Below, piece by piece: positions 10,562-23,940 of a DNA stretch of 64,000 nt (position 1 is the stretch's first letter; each line of letters starts with the position of its first letter). A program made the position numbers and the translations under genes. Under the pieces are notes generated by a model. It was not told the DNA's origin and searched no databases. It worked only from the letters and a program-made list of their open reading frames with translations. Source of the stretch: Burkholderiales bacterium. GTDB lineage: Bacteria; Pseudomonadota; Gammaproteobacteria; Burkholderiales; Burkholderiaceae_C. The stretch covers positions 1 to 64,000 of the forward strand of contig JACRNC010000011.1 in the NCBI GenBank assembly GCA_016219375.1, read 5' to 3'.

Positions 10562-12058
10562 TCAGGCGGGCGCGGTGCCGGTGGCCGGCGCAGACGGGGC
10601 CAGCCGCCCGTCGGCCGCGGACACCGGCACAGCCGGTCGAGGCCCGGCGGCGGCCTGCTCCACCGGGGCGGCGGCCAGCTCGGCCAGCGTGCGGTCGAAG
10701 TGGTGGATCAGCCGGTCGATGGTTGCGCGCTCGATCTCGGCGGCCGGCCAGCTCACGGTGACCACGTAGCGCCCTTTTAGGCCGATGAAGGCGAACAGCG
10801 GCGAGAAGTTGGGCACCGTGGGGAAGAAGCCAGCCAGCTGCACCGGCGCGCCCGGCGGGTTGATGCCGTCCACCAGGCCCAGCGTGGTGGCATGGCAGCT
10901 CAGCGGCTGCAGCGCGTCGCGGCGCTTGACCAGCGCGGCCAGCGCCGCATACGCCTTGCGGCCGATCACCGGCACCAGCTCGGCCGGCAGGAAGGGCCAC
11001 AGCCGCTCGCGGCGCTCGAAGCGGGCCAGGTGGCCTTTCACCTGCGCATCCAGCGCCTTGAGCCGCTCCGACAGCGGCAGCGCGGCGCGGTCGGCCAGCA
11101 GCACGGATGCGACGTAGTTGCCGAAGTTGGGCGCGCCGCCCGCGGGGAAGTAGCGCCGCAGGTCCACCGACATGCGCATCACTGCCATGTCGTCTGCGCG
11201 GCTGGTGCCGGCCTCGCGCGCGACGGCAAAGAAGGCGCTGCCGGTCAGGGCCAGCAGCAGCGTGTTGGCCGAGGCCCCGTGCGACTTGGCCAGGCGCTTG
11301 AGCGCGTCGGCGTCCAGCGCCAGGGTGTGGTGGCGCACGCCGATGCGGCAAAAGCGCGGATGCGGCCGGCCGGGCAGGCGCACGATGTGGCCGGCGCTGA
11401 TCTGCCGCTGGTCGGCGCGCGCGGCGCGCCAGCCGGCCAGCAGCGCGCGCGGCCAGTCGGCCAGCCGCGCGGGCAGCAGCGCCGGGATCATGGACGGGCT
11501 CTCCAGCGGCTGCGGCGTCATCGGCTGGCCGCCCAGGGCCGCCAGCAGCGCGCCCACCATCTGCATCATCGAGCGGCCGTCGCAGACCACGTGGTGCACG
11601 CTGAAGAAGAGCACCGGCTCGCTGGGATGGGGCAGCAGCCGCGAGCGCAAGGGCAGCCCGCGCTCCAGCGACAGCGGCTCGTTGAGCAGGTGGGCGTGGT
11701 AGTGCTCCAGCGCCTGCGCGTCCTGCGGGTCCACGCCGGTTTCCACGCGATGGGCCACGTCCAGCAGCTCGTCCAGCGCGGCGTCGTCGGGCAGGATGCG
11801 CTGGCGCCAGCTCGTCCACGTGGGCTCGATGACGGCGCGCAGGCGCGGGAAGGCGCTGAGCAGCTCGCGCAGCGCGCGGCGCACCGCCTGCGGCGTGACC
11901 GGCTGCGCCCCCGGCGCCACGGCCAGCCGCAGCAGATAGCACTGGGCCACGGTGCCGGCGATGCCGTCCACGGCCAGGTAGGTGTGCTCCGAGCGGTTGA
12001 GCGCCAGCGTGTCGCGGCCGGCCGGCAGGACGGCGGTGGAGGGGCGGTCGGCGGGCAT
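10562..12058 (-). CDS. Condensation-like / wax ester synthase-like acyltransferase
   Basis: A 498-residue protein of the chloramphenicol acetyltransferase-like superfamily. The catalytic HHxxxDG motif is HHVVCDG at residues 155-161. The C-terminal half has the NYVASVLLADRAALPLSERLKALDAQVKGHL segment, seen in PapA-like and alcohol O-acyltransferases, where it follows the structural DFGWG-type site; here that site is NFGNY. It has no carrier protein or adenylation domain and no nonribosomal peptide synthetase neighbour, so a free acyl-CoA acyltransferase role is more likely than peptide synthesis. The start at MPADRPSTAV is chosen because upstream residues are arginine-rich noise. Donor and acceptor are unknown. 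Confidence 0.75.
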   Translation of the reverse strand: MPADRPSTAVLPAGRDTLALNRSEHTYLAVDGIAGTVAQCYLLRLAVAPGAQPVTPQAVRRALRELLSAFPRLRAVIEPTWTSWRQRILPDDAALDELLDVAHRVETGVDPQDAQALEHYHAHLLNEPLSLERGLPLRSRLLPHPSEPVLFFSVHHVVCDGRSMMQMVGALLAALGGQPMTPQPLESPSMIPALLPARLADWPRALLAGWRAARADQRQISAGHIVRLPGRPHPRFCRIGVRHHTLALDADALKRLAKSHGASANTLLLALTGSAFFAVAREAGTSRADDMAVMRMSVDLRRYFPAGGAPNFGNYVASVLLADRAALPLSERLKALDAQVKGHLARFERRERLWPFLPAELVPVIGRKAYAALAALVKRRDALQPLSCHATTLGLVDGINPPGAPVQLAGFFPTVPNFSPLFAFIGLKGRYVVTVSWPAAEIERATIDRLIHHFDRTLAELAAAPVEQAAAGPRPAVPVSAADGRLAPSAPATGTAPA

Positions 12059-12361
12059 GCGGGCCAATGTAGTGAGCGCCCCGTCCGCCCGGCTTGGCGA
12101 ACACCCTGAAAGCCGGCCGCCGACCCCGTGAATGGACGCCGGCTGCATCCGGCCCACTCCGCGGCACCTTCCCGGCACCTTCCTGGCCGCATCCCGCGCC
12201 GCGCCGGCCGCCCGCAGGTGGCTTTCGACGGGTCCGGCCGCCAGGGGCGGGCCACCTCTGACCGGGCTTTGCACCAGGGGCGTGCATCCGCTGGCCCGGC
12301 CCGCCCACGTCTGCCGCTGGTCCTACAGCCTTCGCCGGGCCCGGCACCTAGCATCGGCCGC
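12059..12361. other. Divergent promoter region between the acyltransferase and trehalose genes
   Basis: These 303 bases separate two divergent genes and should hold both promoters. No clear -10/-35 pair, operator palindrome or small gene was recognised. The open frames crossing it are extensions of the flanking genes. Confidence 0.5.
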
Positions 12362-14926
<2,565 letters not shown>

Positions 14927-14976
14927 CCCAGCGACCAGCCGGCAGCCACCCTGCACGTACAGGACAAGCGGGCACG

Positions 14977-15804
14977 ATGATTGCGCTGCATCCGCCCATG
15001 CACTACCTCTTCTCCGAGGAAGGCTCGCGCGCGCTGGACTACGCCGCCGTCGGCCGCACCCTCTTCGCCTTCGATTTCGACGGCACGCTGGCGCCCATCG
15101 TCGCCCGGCCCGAGCAGGCCCACCTGCTGCCCGGCATCGGCGATGCCCTGAGCCGCCTGGCGCAGACCGCGCCGGTGGCCGTCATCTCCGGCCGCGACCG
15201 CGCCGCGCTGCTGCAGCGCCTGCCGCCGGCGCTGGCCTATGTGGTGGGCAATCACGGCAACGAGGGCCTGCCGGCCGGCGATGCCGGCGAAGGCGCGGCC
15301 AGCGGCCCGGCCGCCGCGCGCGACATCTGCAGCGGCTGGCTGCGCCAGCTGGCCGACGAGCACGGCCTGCCGCATGCGCTGCCCGGCAGCCTGATCGAGG
15401 ACAAGGGCGTGAGCCTGTCGCTGCACTGGCGGCTGGCCGGCGATGCCGAGGCCGCCGAGGCCCGGCTGCGTGCCGCCGCCGCCGCGCTGCGCCCGGCGCC
15501 GCGCGTGATCGACGGCCTGTTCGTGCTCAACGTGCTGCCGCCGCAGGCGCAGACCAAGCGCGAGGCGCTGCAGGCGCTGATGGACCACAGCCGCTGCTCC
15601 ACCGCGATCTTCGTGGGCGACGACATCACCGACGAGCTGGTCTTCGAAGACGCGCCCGAGCACTGGCTGACGGTGCACGTGGGCGCCGGCGAGCCCAGCC
15701 ACGCGCGCTATTTCGTCAACGACCCGCAGGAGGTGCATTCGCTGCTGATGGCCATCCTGGCCCGCCGCGAAGGCCCGCCGCTGCGCGCAGCCGGGGGCGG
15801 CTGA
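14977..15804 (+). CDS. otsB: Trehalose-6-phosphate phosphatase
   Basis: A 275-residue HAD-superfamily phosphatase that removes phosphate from trehalose 6-phosphate. The nucleophile motif is DFDGTLAPI (Asp33, Asp35). VISGRDR is motif II-like, and FVGDDITDELVFE carries the acidic motif IV. Family residues GNHGNEG and EDKGVSLSLHWR are present. ATG at 14977 is used; an in-frame ATG at 14998 is possible. It sits 50 bases after the synthase and completes the OtsAB osmoprotectant pathway. The downstream mscS gene is convergent. Confidence 0.93.
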   Translation: MIALHPPMHYLFSEEGSRALDYAAVGRTLFAFDFDGTLAPIVARPEQAHLLPGIGDALSRLAQTAPVAVISGRDRAALLQRLPPALAYVVGNHGNEGLPAGDAGEGAASGPAAARDICSGWLRQLADEHGLPHALPGSLIEDKGVSLSLHWRLAGDAEAAEARLRAAAAALRPAPRVIDGLFVLNVLPPQAQTKREALQALMDHSRCSTAIFVGDDITDELVFEDAPEHWLTVHVGAGEPSHARYFVNDPQEVHSLLMAILARREGPPLRAAGGG

Positions 15805-15890
15805 GCGCCGGGCCCTCGCTGATTCGCGTCCGCGATCGCCTGTCGGTCTTGCGGCACGCAGCGGTGCGCGGGCCCTCGCCGCGGCTTGCC

Positions 15891-17078
15891 TCAGGGCGTG
15901 GCCGGCCGTGACGGCTGCGGCGGCGCCCCGGGCGTGCCCGGCTGCTCCAGCTCGGGCGTGGGCGAGCGCTGCTGCTCCACCGGCGCGCGCGGCACGTCGG
16001 GCTCGGTGCGGTCCTGCGCGGCGGCCAGGCTGTCCACCTCGATGCGCTCGCGCGGCAGGTAGTCGGGGTAGTCGCGCTGCATCAGGGCCATGATCTCCTC
16101 GCGGATCAGGCAGCGCAGGTCGAAGTTCTTGCCGGAGTCGGCCGAGCTCACCAGCACGCGGATCTGCATGGTGCGCTCGGTGAAGTCCGTCACCTGGATC
16201 ACGCACACCCGGCCGTCCCACAGCGGCGAGGCCTTGACGATGCGCTCCACCGCCTCGCGCAGTGGCGCCACCGGCGTGCGGTAGTCCAGCCACACCATCA
16301 CCGTGCCCATGATCTGCGCGCTGTTGCGCGTCCAGTTCTGGAACGGGTTCTCGATCCACCACTGCAGCGGCACGATCAGGCGCCGCTCGTCCCAGATCTT
16401 GAGCACCACGTAGGTGCCGGTGATCTCCTCCACCCGGCCCCATTCGCCCTGCACGATGACCACGTCGTCCAGCCGGATCGGCTGGGTGAAGGCAATCTGC
16501 AGCCCGGCCAGCAGGTTGCCCAGGATGGGCCGCGCCGCCAGGCCGGCGGCAATGCCCGCCACGCCGGCAGACGCCAGCAGCCCGGCGCCGATCTGGCGCA
16601 CGCTGGGGAAGGTCATCAGCGCCATCGCCAGCCCGATCAGCGTGAGCAGCGACATCACCGTGCGCGTGACCACCTTGGTCTGCGTGGCCAGGCGCCGGGC
16701 CATCAGGTTGTCGGCCACGTCGATGGGCTTGAGCGCCACCACCGCGTCGCCCAGCCCGCTGACGATGCGCACCAGCAGCCAGGTGGCCACGCCGATCACC
16801 GCCACGGTCAGCGCCTGGCGCAGCGAGCCGATGCCGCGCAGGTCGTCCGGCGCGTTCTGCACCACCACGTTGAGCACCAGCAGCGGCAGGAACCACGCCG
16901 CCGGCCGGCGCGCGGCCCGCGTCACCGGCCCGATGAAGCGCGTGCGCGGCGCCAGGCGCTGCACCACCTTGTCGATCACCCGGTAGACGACCCAGGCCAG
17001 CAGCACGCCCACCACCGAGGCCACGGCAATCGCCACCCAGGGCGACAGCTCATTCCAGTCACGCATCAGCTGATTCAT
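15891..17078 (-). CDS. MscS-family mechanosensitive channel
   Basis: A 395-residue inner-membrane protein. Four hydrophobic segments are visible (about residues 12-35, 60-78, 88-112 and 140-160), then the pore-lining MscS helix with the Gly/Ala-rich AGLLASAGVAGIAAGLAARPILGN pattern and the cytoplasmic beta domain (DDVVIVQGEWGRVEEITGTYVVLKIWDERRLIVPLQWWIENPFQNWT). This beta domain resembles the YbdG/YnaI side of the family rather than minimal MscS. The C-terminal 45 residues are Pro/Gln/Glu-rich and likely disordered. Its role is solute release on hypo-osmotic shock, which fits the neighbouring trehalose genes. It is co-oriented with uup. Confidence 0.9.
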   Translation of the reverse strand: MNQLMRDWNELSPWVAIAVASVVGVLLAWVVYRVIDKVVQRLAPRTRFIGPVTRAARRPAAWFLPLLVLNVVVQNAPDDLRGIGSLRQALTVAVIGVATWLLVRIVSGLGDAVVALKPIDVADNLMARRLATQTKVVTRTVMSLLTLIGLAMALMTFPSVRQIGAGLLASAGVAGIAAGLAARPILGNLLAGLQIAFTQPIRLDDVVIVQGEWGRVEEITGTYVVLKIWDERRLIVPLQWWIENPFQNWTRNSAQIMGTVMVWLDYRTPVAPLREAVERIVKASPLWDGRVCVIQVTDFTERTMQIRVLVSSADSGKNFDLRCLIREEIMALMQRDYPDYLPRERIEVDSLAAAQDRTEPDVPRAPVEQQRSPTPELEQPGTPGAPPQPSRPATP

Positions 17079-17151
17079 GCCGCCCCAGGGGGCAAGGTGC
17101 GTGCCCCGGCGGGGCCATCCGCCCCTGGTCGCGGCCCCTCAGCGCGGTCCC

Positions 17152-19053
17152 TCAGCGCTGCCCGAGCTCCTCCCAGCGCTCCAGCAGGGCCATCAGCTCG
17201 TCGTCGATGGCGGCGAATCGGGTGTGCTTGGCCGCTGCCCCCTGCGGGTCGCGCTGGTAGAGCGCGGGGTCGGCCAGCTCGGCTTCCAGGGTCTTCTGCT
17301 CGGCCTCCAACGCGGCGATGCGCTCGGGCAGGGCGTCGAGCTCGCGCTGCTCCTTGTAGCTGAGCTTGCGCGGCTTGGCGGCCTCGCCGGCGGCGGCTTC
17401 CTTCACGGGCTTGGCTGGTGGGGTGGCGGCCGGTGAGGATGCGGGGGAGGGCGCGGAGCGTGCGGCGGCTGCGGCCAGGGCGGCGGCGCGTTGCGACTGC
17501 TGCAGCCAGTCTTCCACGCTGCCTTCGTATTCGCGCCAGCGGCCGTCGCCCTCGCTGGCCAGGATGGAGGTCACCACGTTGTCCAGGAAGCGCCGGTCAT
17601 GGCTGACCAGGAACACCGTGCCGTCATAGGTCTGCAGCAGCTCTTCCAGCAGCTCCAGCGTGTCGATGTCCAGGTCGTTGGTCGGCTCGTCCAGCACCAG
17701 CACATTGGCCGGCCGGGCAAAGAGCCGGGCCAGCAGCAGCCGGTTGCGCTCGCCGCCTGAGAGCGTCTTGACCGGCGAATTGGCCCGGGCGGGTGAGAAC
17801 AGGAAGTCGCCCAGGTAGCTCATCACGTGCTTGCGGGCGCCGGCGATCTCGATCCACTCGCTGCCTGGGCTGATGGTGTCGGCCAGCGTGGCCTCCAGGT
17901 CGAGCGCATCGCGCATCTGGTCGAAGTAGGCGACCGTCAGGTTGGTGCCGAGCTTGACCGTGCCGGCATCGGGCGCGAGCTCGCCCAGGATGAGCTTGAG
18001 CAGCGTGGTCTTGCCCGCGCCGTTGGGGCCGATCAGGCCGACCTTGTCGCCACGCAGGATGGTGCCGCTGAAGCCCTGCACTACCACCTTGTCGCCGAAG
18101 CGCTTGGATACCCCTTCCAGCTCGGCCACGATCTTGCCGCTGCGCGCGCCGGCGTCCACGTCCAGCCGCACGCGGCCCACGCTGTCGCGCCGGGCGGCAC
18201 GCTGGCGGCGCAGGTCTTCCAGGCGCTTCACGCGCGAGACGCTGCGGGTGCGCCGGGCCTCCACGCCCTTCCTGATCCACACCTCTTCCTGGGCCAGCAG
18301 CTTGTCGAAGCGGGCGTTGGCCAGGGCCTCGTCGGCCAGCTCGCGCGCCTTGGTCGATTCATACGCGGCGAAGTTGCCCGGGTAGCTGCGCAGCACGCCG
18401 CGGTCGAGCTCGACGATGCGCGTGGCCACGCGGTCGAGGAAGGCGCGGTCGTGGGTGATCACCACCACGCTGCCGCGGAAGGCGACCAGCAGCTCCTCCA
18501 GCCAGGCGATGGCCTCCAGGTCCAGGTGGTTGGTGGGCTCGTCCAGCAGCAGCACGTCGGGCTGGGCCACCAGCGCGCGGGCCAGGGCCACGCGCTTCTT
18601 CTGCCCGCCGGACAGCGCCTCGATGGCCGCCTCGCCGGGCAGGCCGAGCCGGTCCAGCGTCTGCGCCACGCGCTGCTCCCAGGTCCAGCCGTCCAGGTGC
18701 TCGATGCGGCTTTGCAGCGCGTCCAGGTCTTCGCCAGGCGCATGGGCCTCGTAGCGGCGGCGCAGCTCCTGCACCTCGGCCAGGCCCTCGGCCACCGCGT
18801 CAAAGACGCTGGAGCCGCCGGCAAAGGCCGGCTCCTGCGGGACAAACGCCACGCGCGTGCCCTGCTGCAGCCGCACCTCGCCGTCGTCCGGCCGCTCCAG
18901 GCCGCCCAGGATCTTCAGCAGCGAGGACTTGCCGGTGCCGTTGCGCCCGATCAGGCCGACGCGCTCGCCGGCCTCCAGCGAGAAGGCGGCGTGGTCGAGC
19001 AGCGGCACGTGGCCGAAGGCGAGGGAGACGTCGTAGAGGGTGAGCAGGGCCAT
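17152..19053 (-). CDS. uup: ABC-F ATPase Uup
   Basis: A 633-residue soluble protein with two ABC domains and no membrane part. Walker A motifs are GRNGTGKSSLL and GPNGAGKTTLL, and signature motifs are LSGGQKKRVALARAL and LSGGERNRLLLARLF. An Arg-rich interdomain linker with VEARRTRSVSRVKRLEDLRRQR lies between them. After about residue 530 comes an Ala/Pro-rich linker and a coiled coil (YKEQRELDALPERIAALEAEQKTLEAEL), the Uup C-terminal domain that binds branched DNA in E. coli; ABC-F proteins also act at the ribosome. MALLTLYDVS is taken as the start because the upstream AT-rich stretch looks like promoter. Confidence 0.93.
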   Translation of the reverse strand: MALLTLYDVSLAFGHVPLLDHAAFSLEAGERVGLIGRNGTGKSSLLKILGGLERPDDGEVRLQQGTRVAFVPQEPAFAGGSSVFDAVAEGLAEVQELRRRYEAHAPGEDLDALQSRIEHLDGWTWEQRVAQTLDRLGLPGEAAIEALSGGQKKRVALARALVAQPDVLLLDEPTNHLDLEAIAWLEELLVAFRGSVVVITHDRAFLDRVATRIVELDRGVLRSYPGNFAAYESTKARELADEALANARFDKLLAQEEVWIRKGVEARRTRSVSRVKRLEDLRRQRAARRDSVGRVRLDVDAGARSGKIVAELEGVSKRFGDKVVVQGFSGTILRGDKVGLIGPNGAGKTTLLKLILGELAPDAGTVKLGTNLTVAYFDQMRDALDLEATLADTISPGSEWIEIAGARKHVMSYLGDFLFSPARANSPVKTLSGGERNRLLLARLFARPANVLVLDEPTNDLDIDTLELLEELLQTYDGTVFLVSHDRRFLDNVVTSILASEGDGRWREYEGSVEDWLQQSQRAAALAAAAARSAPSPASSPAATPPAKPVKEAAAGEAAKPRKLSYKEQRELDALPERIAALEAEQKTLEAELADPALYQRDPQGAAAKHTRFAAIDDELMALLERWEELGQR

Positions 19054-19110
19054 TGCTGATTGTCGGGCGGTGAAGTCAAACGCTTCGCGGGCGGGAAAGA
19101 TCAAGCTGAT

Positions 19111-19140
19111 GTGATATCTGCCCGTTATCAAACGTATCAA
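19111..19140 (-). promoter_or_regulatory. Predicted uup promoter
   Basis: On the minus strand TTGATA (19135-19140) and TATCAC (19111-19116) are separated by 18 bases and lie about 58 bases upstream of the uup start. The surrounding 19105-19175 is strikingly AT-rich for this genome, as expected of a promoter. Support is sequence match only. Confidence 0.45.
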
Positions 19141-19145
19141 TTTAT

Positions 19146-19173
19146 TCATTTTCGCTCGCCAGGGCGAAAATGA
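19146..19173. repeat. 10-bp inverted repeat in the uup-chemoreceptor divergent region
   Basis: TCATTTTCGC (19146-19155) and GCGAAAATGA (19164-19173) are perfect inverted repeats around an 8-base spacer. They sit just upstream of the predicted uup -35 element, in the 354-base gap between two divergent genes. No gene is seen in the rest of the gap (19054-19407). A regulator operator is plausible; there is no adjoining T-run to argue for a terminator. Confidence 0.5.
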
Positions 19174-19407
19174 CTTCATCGACGTTGCGGTCTGTCAAGG
19201 GGTTGCCCCGGAAGCCCGCCCCATTTCGTGCATCACCGCACGGAAACTGATTTGTTCAAGGGCTGGACCGCTCAGTCTCAAGTGGCGTGAGCCGTAAAGC
19301 TTGCCGGCGGGGTCGCAAGTCGCGGCGGCCTGCCCGTAGGCGGCTTGCGCGTGGCACCACATGCCGGACGCCCTCCCGAACGTAGAAGCAAACCTTGTGG
19401 AGTGACC

Positions 19408-20985
19408 ATGAAGCTTGATGACATCACCGTGCGCACGCGACTGAGCCTGGGCTTTGGCCTCCTCGCTGCCCTGGTGCTGACCGTGGCCGGGACCGGCCTG
19501 TACGCGATCGGCCAGTCCAACGCCCGGCTGGAGGCGTTCGTCAACGGCATCAATGCCCGGGTGCGGCTTGCCATGCAGGCCCAGGCCGCCATTGACCAGC
19601 GCGCGCTGGCGGCGCGCAACATCGTGCTGGCCAGCGATGACGCGGCCCGCGCGGCTCACAAGGCGGAAGCCCAGGCCGCGCACCGCGCTGCCACCGAACG
19701 CATGGCGCAACTGGTGGAGCTGAGCCGCGCCCCCGACGTGAGCGAGCGTGCGCGCGGGATGATCAACGACATGGCTCGCATCGAGGCGGAGTACGCCCCG
19801 GTGGCGCTGGACATCGTGGCGATGGGCGTCGCGGGTCGGCGTGATGAGGCGGTTGCCCGCATGAATGCCGACTGCCTGCCCAAGTTGCAGGCTCTGGAGG
19901 GCGCCGTTGCCGCTTACCTGCGGTTCACGGAGGATCTGGCGCGTGACCGCATCGCCGAAGCTACGGGGGCCTATGTGCGGCTGCGCAATGTGCTGATCGG
20001 ACTGTGTGCCGTGGCGGTCGTCGGGGCATTCGCCGCCGGGTGGCGGATCACGCGCGGAGTGCTGGCTGCCCTGGGTGCCGAGCCGGCCGATCTGGGCCGC
20101 GCCGCCCAGCGCGTGGCCGACGGCGACCTGGGCCCGGTGCCCGGCGCCCAGGCCGCCGCGCCGGGCAGCGTGCTGGCCTCGCTGGGGCACATGCAGGCCG
20201 CGCTGGCCGCGCTGGTGGCCCAGGTGCGCGAGTCGTCCGACTCCATCCTCACCGGCTCGTCGCAGATCGCCACCGGCAATGCCGACCTCAGCCAGCGCAC
20301 CGAGGAGCAGGCCAGCAGCCTGCAGCAGACGGCCGCGTCGATGGAGCAGCTCACCGGCACGGTCAAGGCCAATGCCGACACCGCCCAGCATGCCAACGAG
20401 GTGGCCGCCCGCGCCTCCGATGCAGCCGCGCACGGCGGCGAGGTGATGACCCAGGTGGTGGCCACGATGGAGGACATCAGCGCCGCGTCCAAGCGCATCA
20501 CCGACATCATCTCGGTGATCGACGGAATCGCCTTCCAGACCAACATCCTGGCGCTGAATGCGGCGGTGGAAGCCGCCCGCGCCGGCGAGCAGGGCCGCGG
20601 CTTTGCCGTGGTGGCCACCGAGGTGCGCAACCTGGCCCAGCGCAGCGCCAGCGCCGCCAAGGAGATCAAGACGCTCATCGGCCAGAGCGAGGAGAAGGTC
20701 AGCGGCGGCACCCGCCTGGTCCATGATGCCGGCCGCGCGATGGACGGCCTGGTGCAGCAGGTGCGCCAGGTCAGCAGCCTGATCAGCGAGATCTCGGCCG
20801 CCACCCGCGAGCAGACCAGCGGCATCGGCCAGGTGGGCACCGCGGTGTCGCAGCTGGACACCGTGACGCAGCAGAACGCCGCGCTGGTGGAAGAAAGCGC
20901 CGCCGCGGCCGAGAGCCTGCGCCACCAGGCCGAAGGGCTGTCCGAGCTGGTGCGCCGCTTCAGGCTGGAGCGCGCGGGGGTGTGA
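19408..20985 (+). CDS. Methyl-accepting chemotaxis protein
   Basis: A 525-residue chemoreceptor. TM1 is about residues 12-34 and TM2 about 193-212. They enclose a helical periplasmic domain of the four-helix-bundle type ([24 protein letters not shown]). After TM2 come a HAMP-like linker and the signalling hairpin, with the highly conserved tip [32 protein letters not shown]. The C-terminus ends ERAGV without the NWETF-type CheR/CheB tether. ATG at 19408 is preceded by TGTGGAGTG, a good ribosome binding site. No other chemotaxis gene is adjacent, so the ligand cannot be inferred. Confidence 0.95.
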   Translation: MKLDDITVRTRLSLGFGLLAALVLTVAGTGLYAIGQSNARLEAFVNGINARVRLAMQAQAAIDQRALAARNIVLASDDAARAAHKAEAQAAHRAATERMAQLVELSRAPDVSERARGMINDMARIEAEYAPVALDIVAMGVAGRRDEAVARMNADCLPKLQALEGAVAAYLRFTEDLARDRIAEATGAYVRLRNVLIGLCAVAVVGAFAAGWRITRGVLAALGAEPADLGRAAQRVADGDLGPVPGAQAAAPGSVLASLGHMQAALAALVAQVRESSDSILTGSSQIATGNADLSQRTEEQASSLQQTAASMEQLTGTVKANADTAQHANEVAARASDAAAHGGEVMTQVVATMEDISAASKRITDIISVIDGIAFQTNILALNAAVEAARAGEQGRGFAVVATEVRNLAQRSASAAKEIKTLIGQSEEKVSGGTRLVHDAGRAMDGLVQQVRQVSSLISEISAATREQTSGIGQVGTAVSQLDTVTQQNAALVEESAAAAESLRHQAEGLSELVRRFRLERAGV

Positions 20986-21012
20986 GGCGCTGCGGGCCGG
21001 CCCGACCGGGGC

Positions 21013-21069
21013 GGCCATCGATCCGGCGGTCCATCGAGCCGTCCATCGATCCGGCCGTCCATCAATCGT
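21013..21069. repeat. Imperfect tandem repeat after the chemoreceptor gene
   Basis: The element CCATCGATCCGGCSGT recurs with variation (GCCATCGATCCGGCGGT, CCATCGAGCCGT, CCATCGATCCGGCCGT, CCATCAATCGT) across 21013-21069, just downstream of the chemoreceptor stop. No coding function is seen. Confidence 0.6.
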
Positions 21070-21161
21070 CCTTCGGGCAGGTGCGGTGGGCCGCGTGCCG
21101 GCGCCGCCTATGCTTTGCGGCTGCGCCCGATGCGCTGATCGCCCCCGACTGCTGACCCGCC

Positions 21162-22838
<1,677 letters not shown>

Positions 22839-22853
22839 TCCGCGCGGCCCGAT

Positions 22854-22955
22854 GGGCCGGTCAGGGCCCGGCGAGGAGCCGGTCGAGCAGCCCGTCGAAG
22901 AGCCGGCCAAGAGCCGGTCAAGGGGCCGGGCAAAGTGCCCGTCAAGAGCCGCTCA
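22854..22955. repeat. Degenerate 11-13-base tandem repeats between convergent genes
   Basis: About eight variants of GAGCCGGTCAAG follow one another (for example GGAGCCGGTCGA, AGAGCCGGCCAA, GAGCCGGTCAA, GTGCCCGTCAA, GAGCCGCTCAA) from just after the lipoprotein stop to the end of the next, oppositely oriented gene. The last copy runs into that gene's stop region. Confidence 0.75.
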
Positions 22956-23237
22956 ATACCGCGGCGCCAGCAACAGGGCCAGCGCCACGGCCGCGATCGC
23001 CACCCCGGCCAGCAGCCGCGCAACGGGCGCCTGCCGCTGCAGCCGCCCGCTGCCCAGCGCCAGCAGCAGCGTGCCCACCAGCATCGGCGTGGCCGCAAGC
23101 AGCAGCAGCGCCGGCCCGCTGAAGTGAAGCGCCACCGGCGGATGCCGCGTCGGCAGCGTCAGGGCGCCCGTGGCCAGCAGGCCCAGGCCGAGCAGCACGG
23201 CCGCGGCGCCGGCCAGCAGCAGCAGCGCTCTCACCAT
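22953..23237 (-). CDS. Small integral membrane protein of unknown function
   Basis: A 94-residue protein with three hydrophobic segments: RALLLLAGAAAVLLGLGLLA near the N-terminus, ALLLLAATPMLVGTLLLAL in the middle and LLAGVAIAAVALALLLA at the C-terminus. No family was recognised. Start MVRALLLL is chosen because residues further upstream overlap the preceding gene and are not protein-like. It lies 20 bases downstream of the MAPEG gene on the same strand and is probably co-transcribed with it. Confidence 0.6.
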   Translation of the reverse strand: MVRALLLLAGAAAVLLGLGLLATGALTLPTRHPPVALHFSGPALLLLAATPMLVGTLLLALGSGRLQRQAPVARLLAGVAIAAVALALLLAPRY

Positions 23238-23257
23238 CCGCGCCGCCCGCACCGCCC

Positions 23258-23683
23258 TCAGCGTCCGCCCCACACCTGCAGCCCGGCCACCACCCACAGC
23301 GCGGCCAGCACGAAATTGCTCAACGCAAAGACGGCCAGCCGGTGCAGCACGTGGTTGTAGGTCAGGTGCACCAGGCTGTGCAGCACGCGCAGGGCGACAT
23401 AGGCCCAGGCCAGGCCCAGCGCCAGCTCGCCCGCGCCACCGCTGACGTACAGGATCAGCCCGGCCACATAGAACAGCACCGGCAGCTCCAGCAGGTTCAT
23501 GTAGTTGCGGTTGGGCAGCGACACCGCAGGCGGCACGCGCGCCGACTCACCGTGGCGGAAGTCGTCCGCCTGCACCTGGCCGCGCAGCGCCGCACGGATG
23601 CGCGCCACCGGGATGAGCAGCAGCACCAGGCCGGTCCAGCCGGCCAGGGCAAAGAGCGGAGCGAGGATGGCGTCAGCAGGCAT
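23258..23683 (-). CDS. MAPEG family membrane protein
   Basis: A 141-residue protein with four hydrophobic segments in the MAPEG (membrane-associated eicosanoid and glutathione metabolism) layout. Family-like residues are FRHGESARVPPAVSLPNRNYMNLLELPVLFYV and the C-terminal LRVLHSLVHLTYNHVLHRLAVFALSNFVL. The eukaryotic members are glutathione transferases or isomerases; bacterial ones are largely uncharacterised. Start MPADAILAPL is preferred over an ATG 19 codons upstream. The small membrane protein gene follows within 20 bases. Confidence 0.88.
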   Translation of the reverse strand: MPADAILAPLFALAGWTGLVLLLIPVARIRAALRGQVQADDFRHGESARVPPAVSLPNRNYMNLLELPVLFYVAGLILYVSGGAGELALGLAWAYVALRVLHSLVHLTYNHVLHRLAVFALSNFVLAALWVVAGLQVWGGR

Positions 23684-23940
23684 GGCGGCGCGTGGCGGGT
23701 GGAGCTGAGCCGACCTTAGTGCAGCCGCAGCGGCGGGCACAAGCGCGGGCGGGCGCCGGGCGGCTCGGCAGGTCGGGGGCAGGTGCCCGGCTCGTGGCCG
23801 ATGCTGCGACGGCTTGCGGCCCGCGCGAGCGGACTTTCACACGTGCCGCGCGTAGCTCGCTGCACGCGGCGAGGCGTCGTCCAGGTCGCGCCGCATTCAG
23901 GCGTGCCGTGCCGCGCACCGCACGCTGCGCTTGCCGGCGT

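Noticed and set aside
19285-19320. Sigma-28 flagellar-type promoter (TAAAGCTT...) before the chemoreceptor
   Set aside because: The -35 half resembles TAAA, but the expected GCCGATAA half at the right spacing has too many mismatches.
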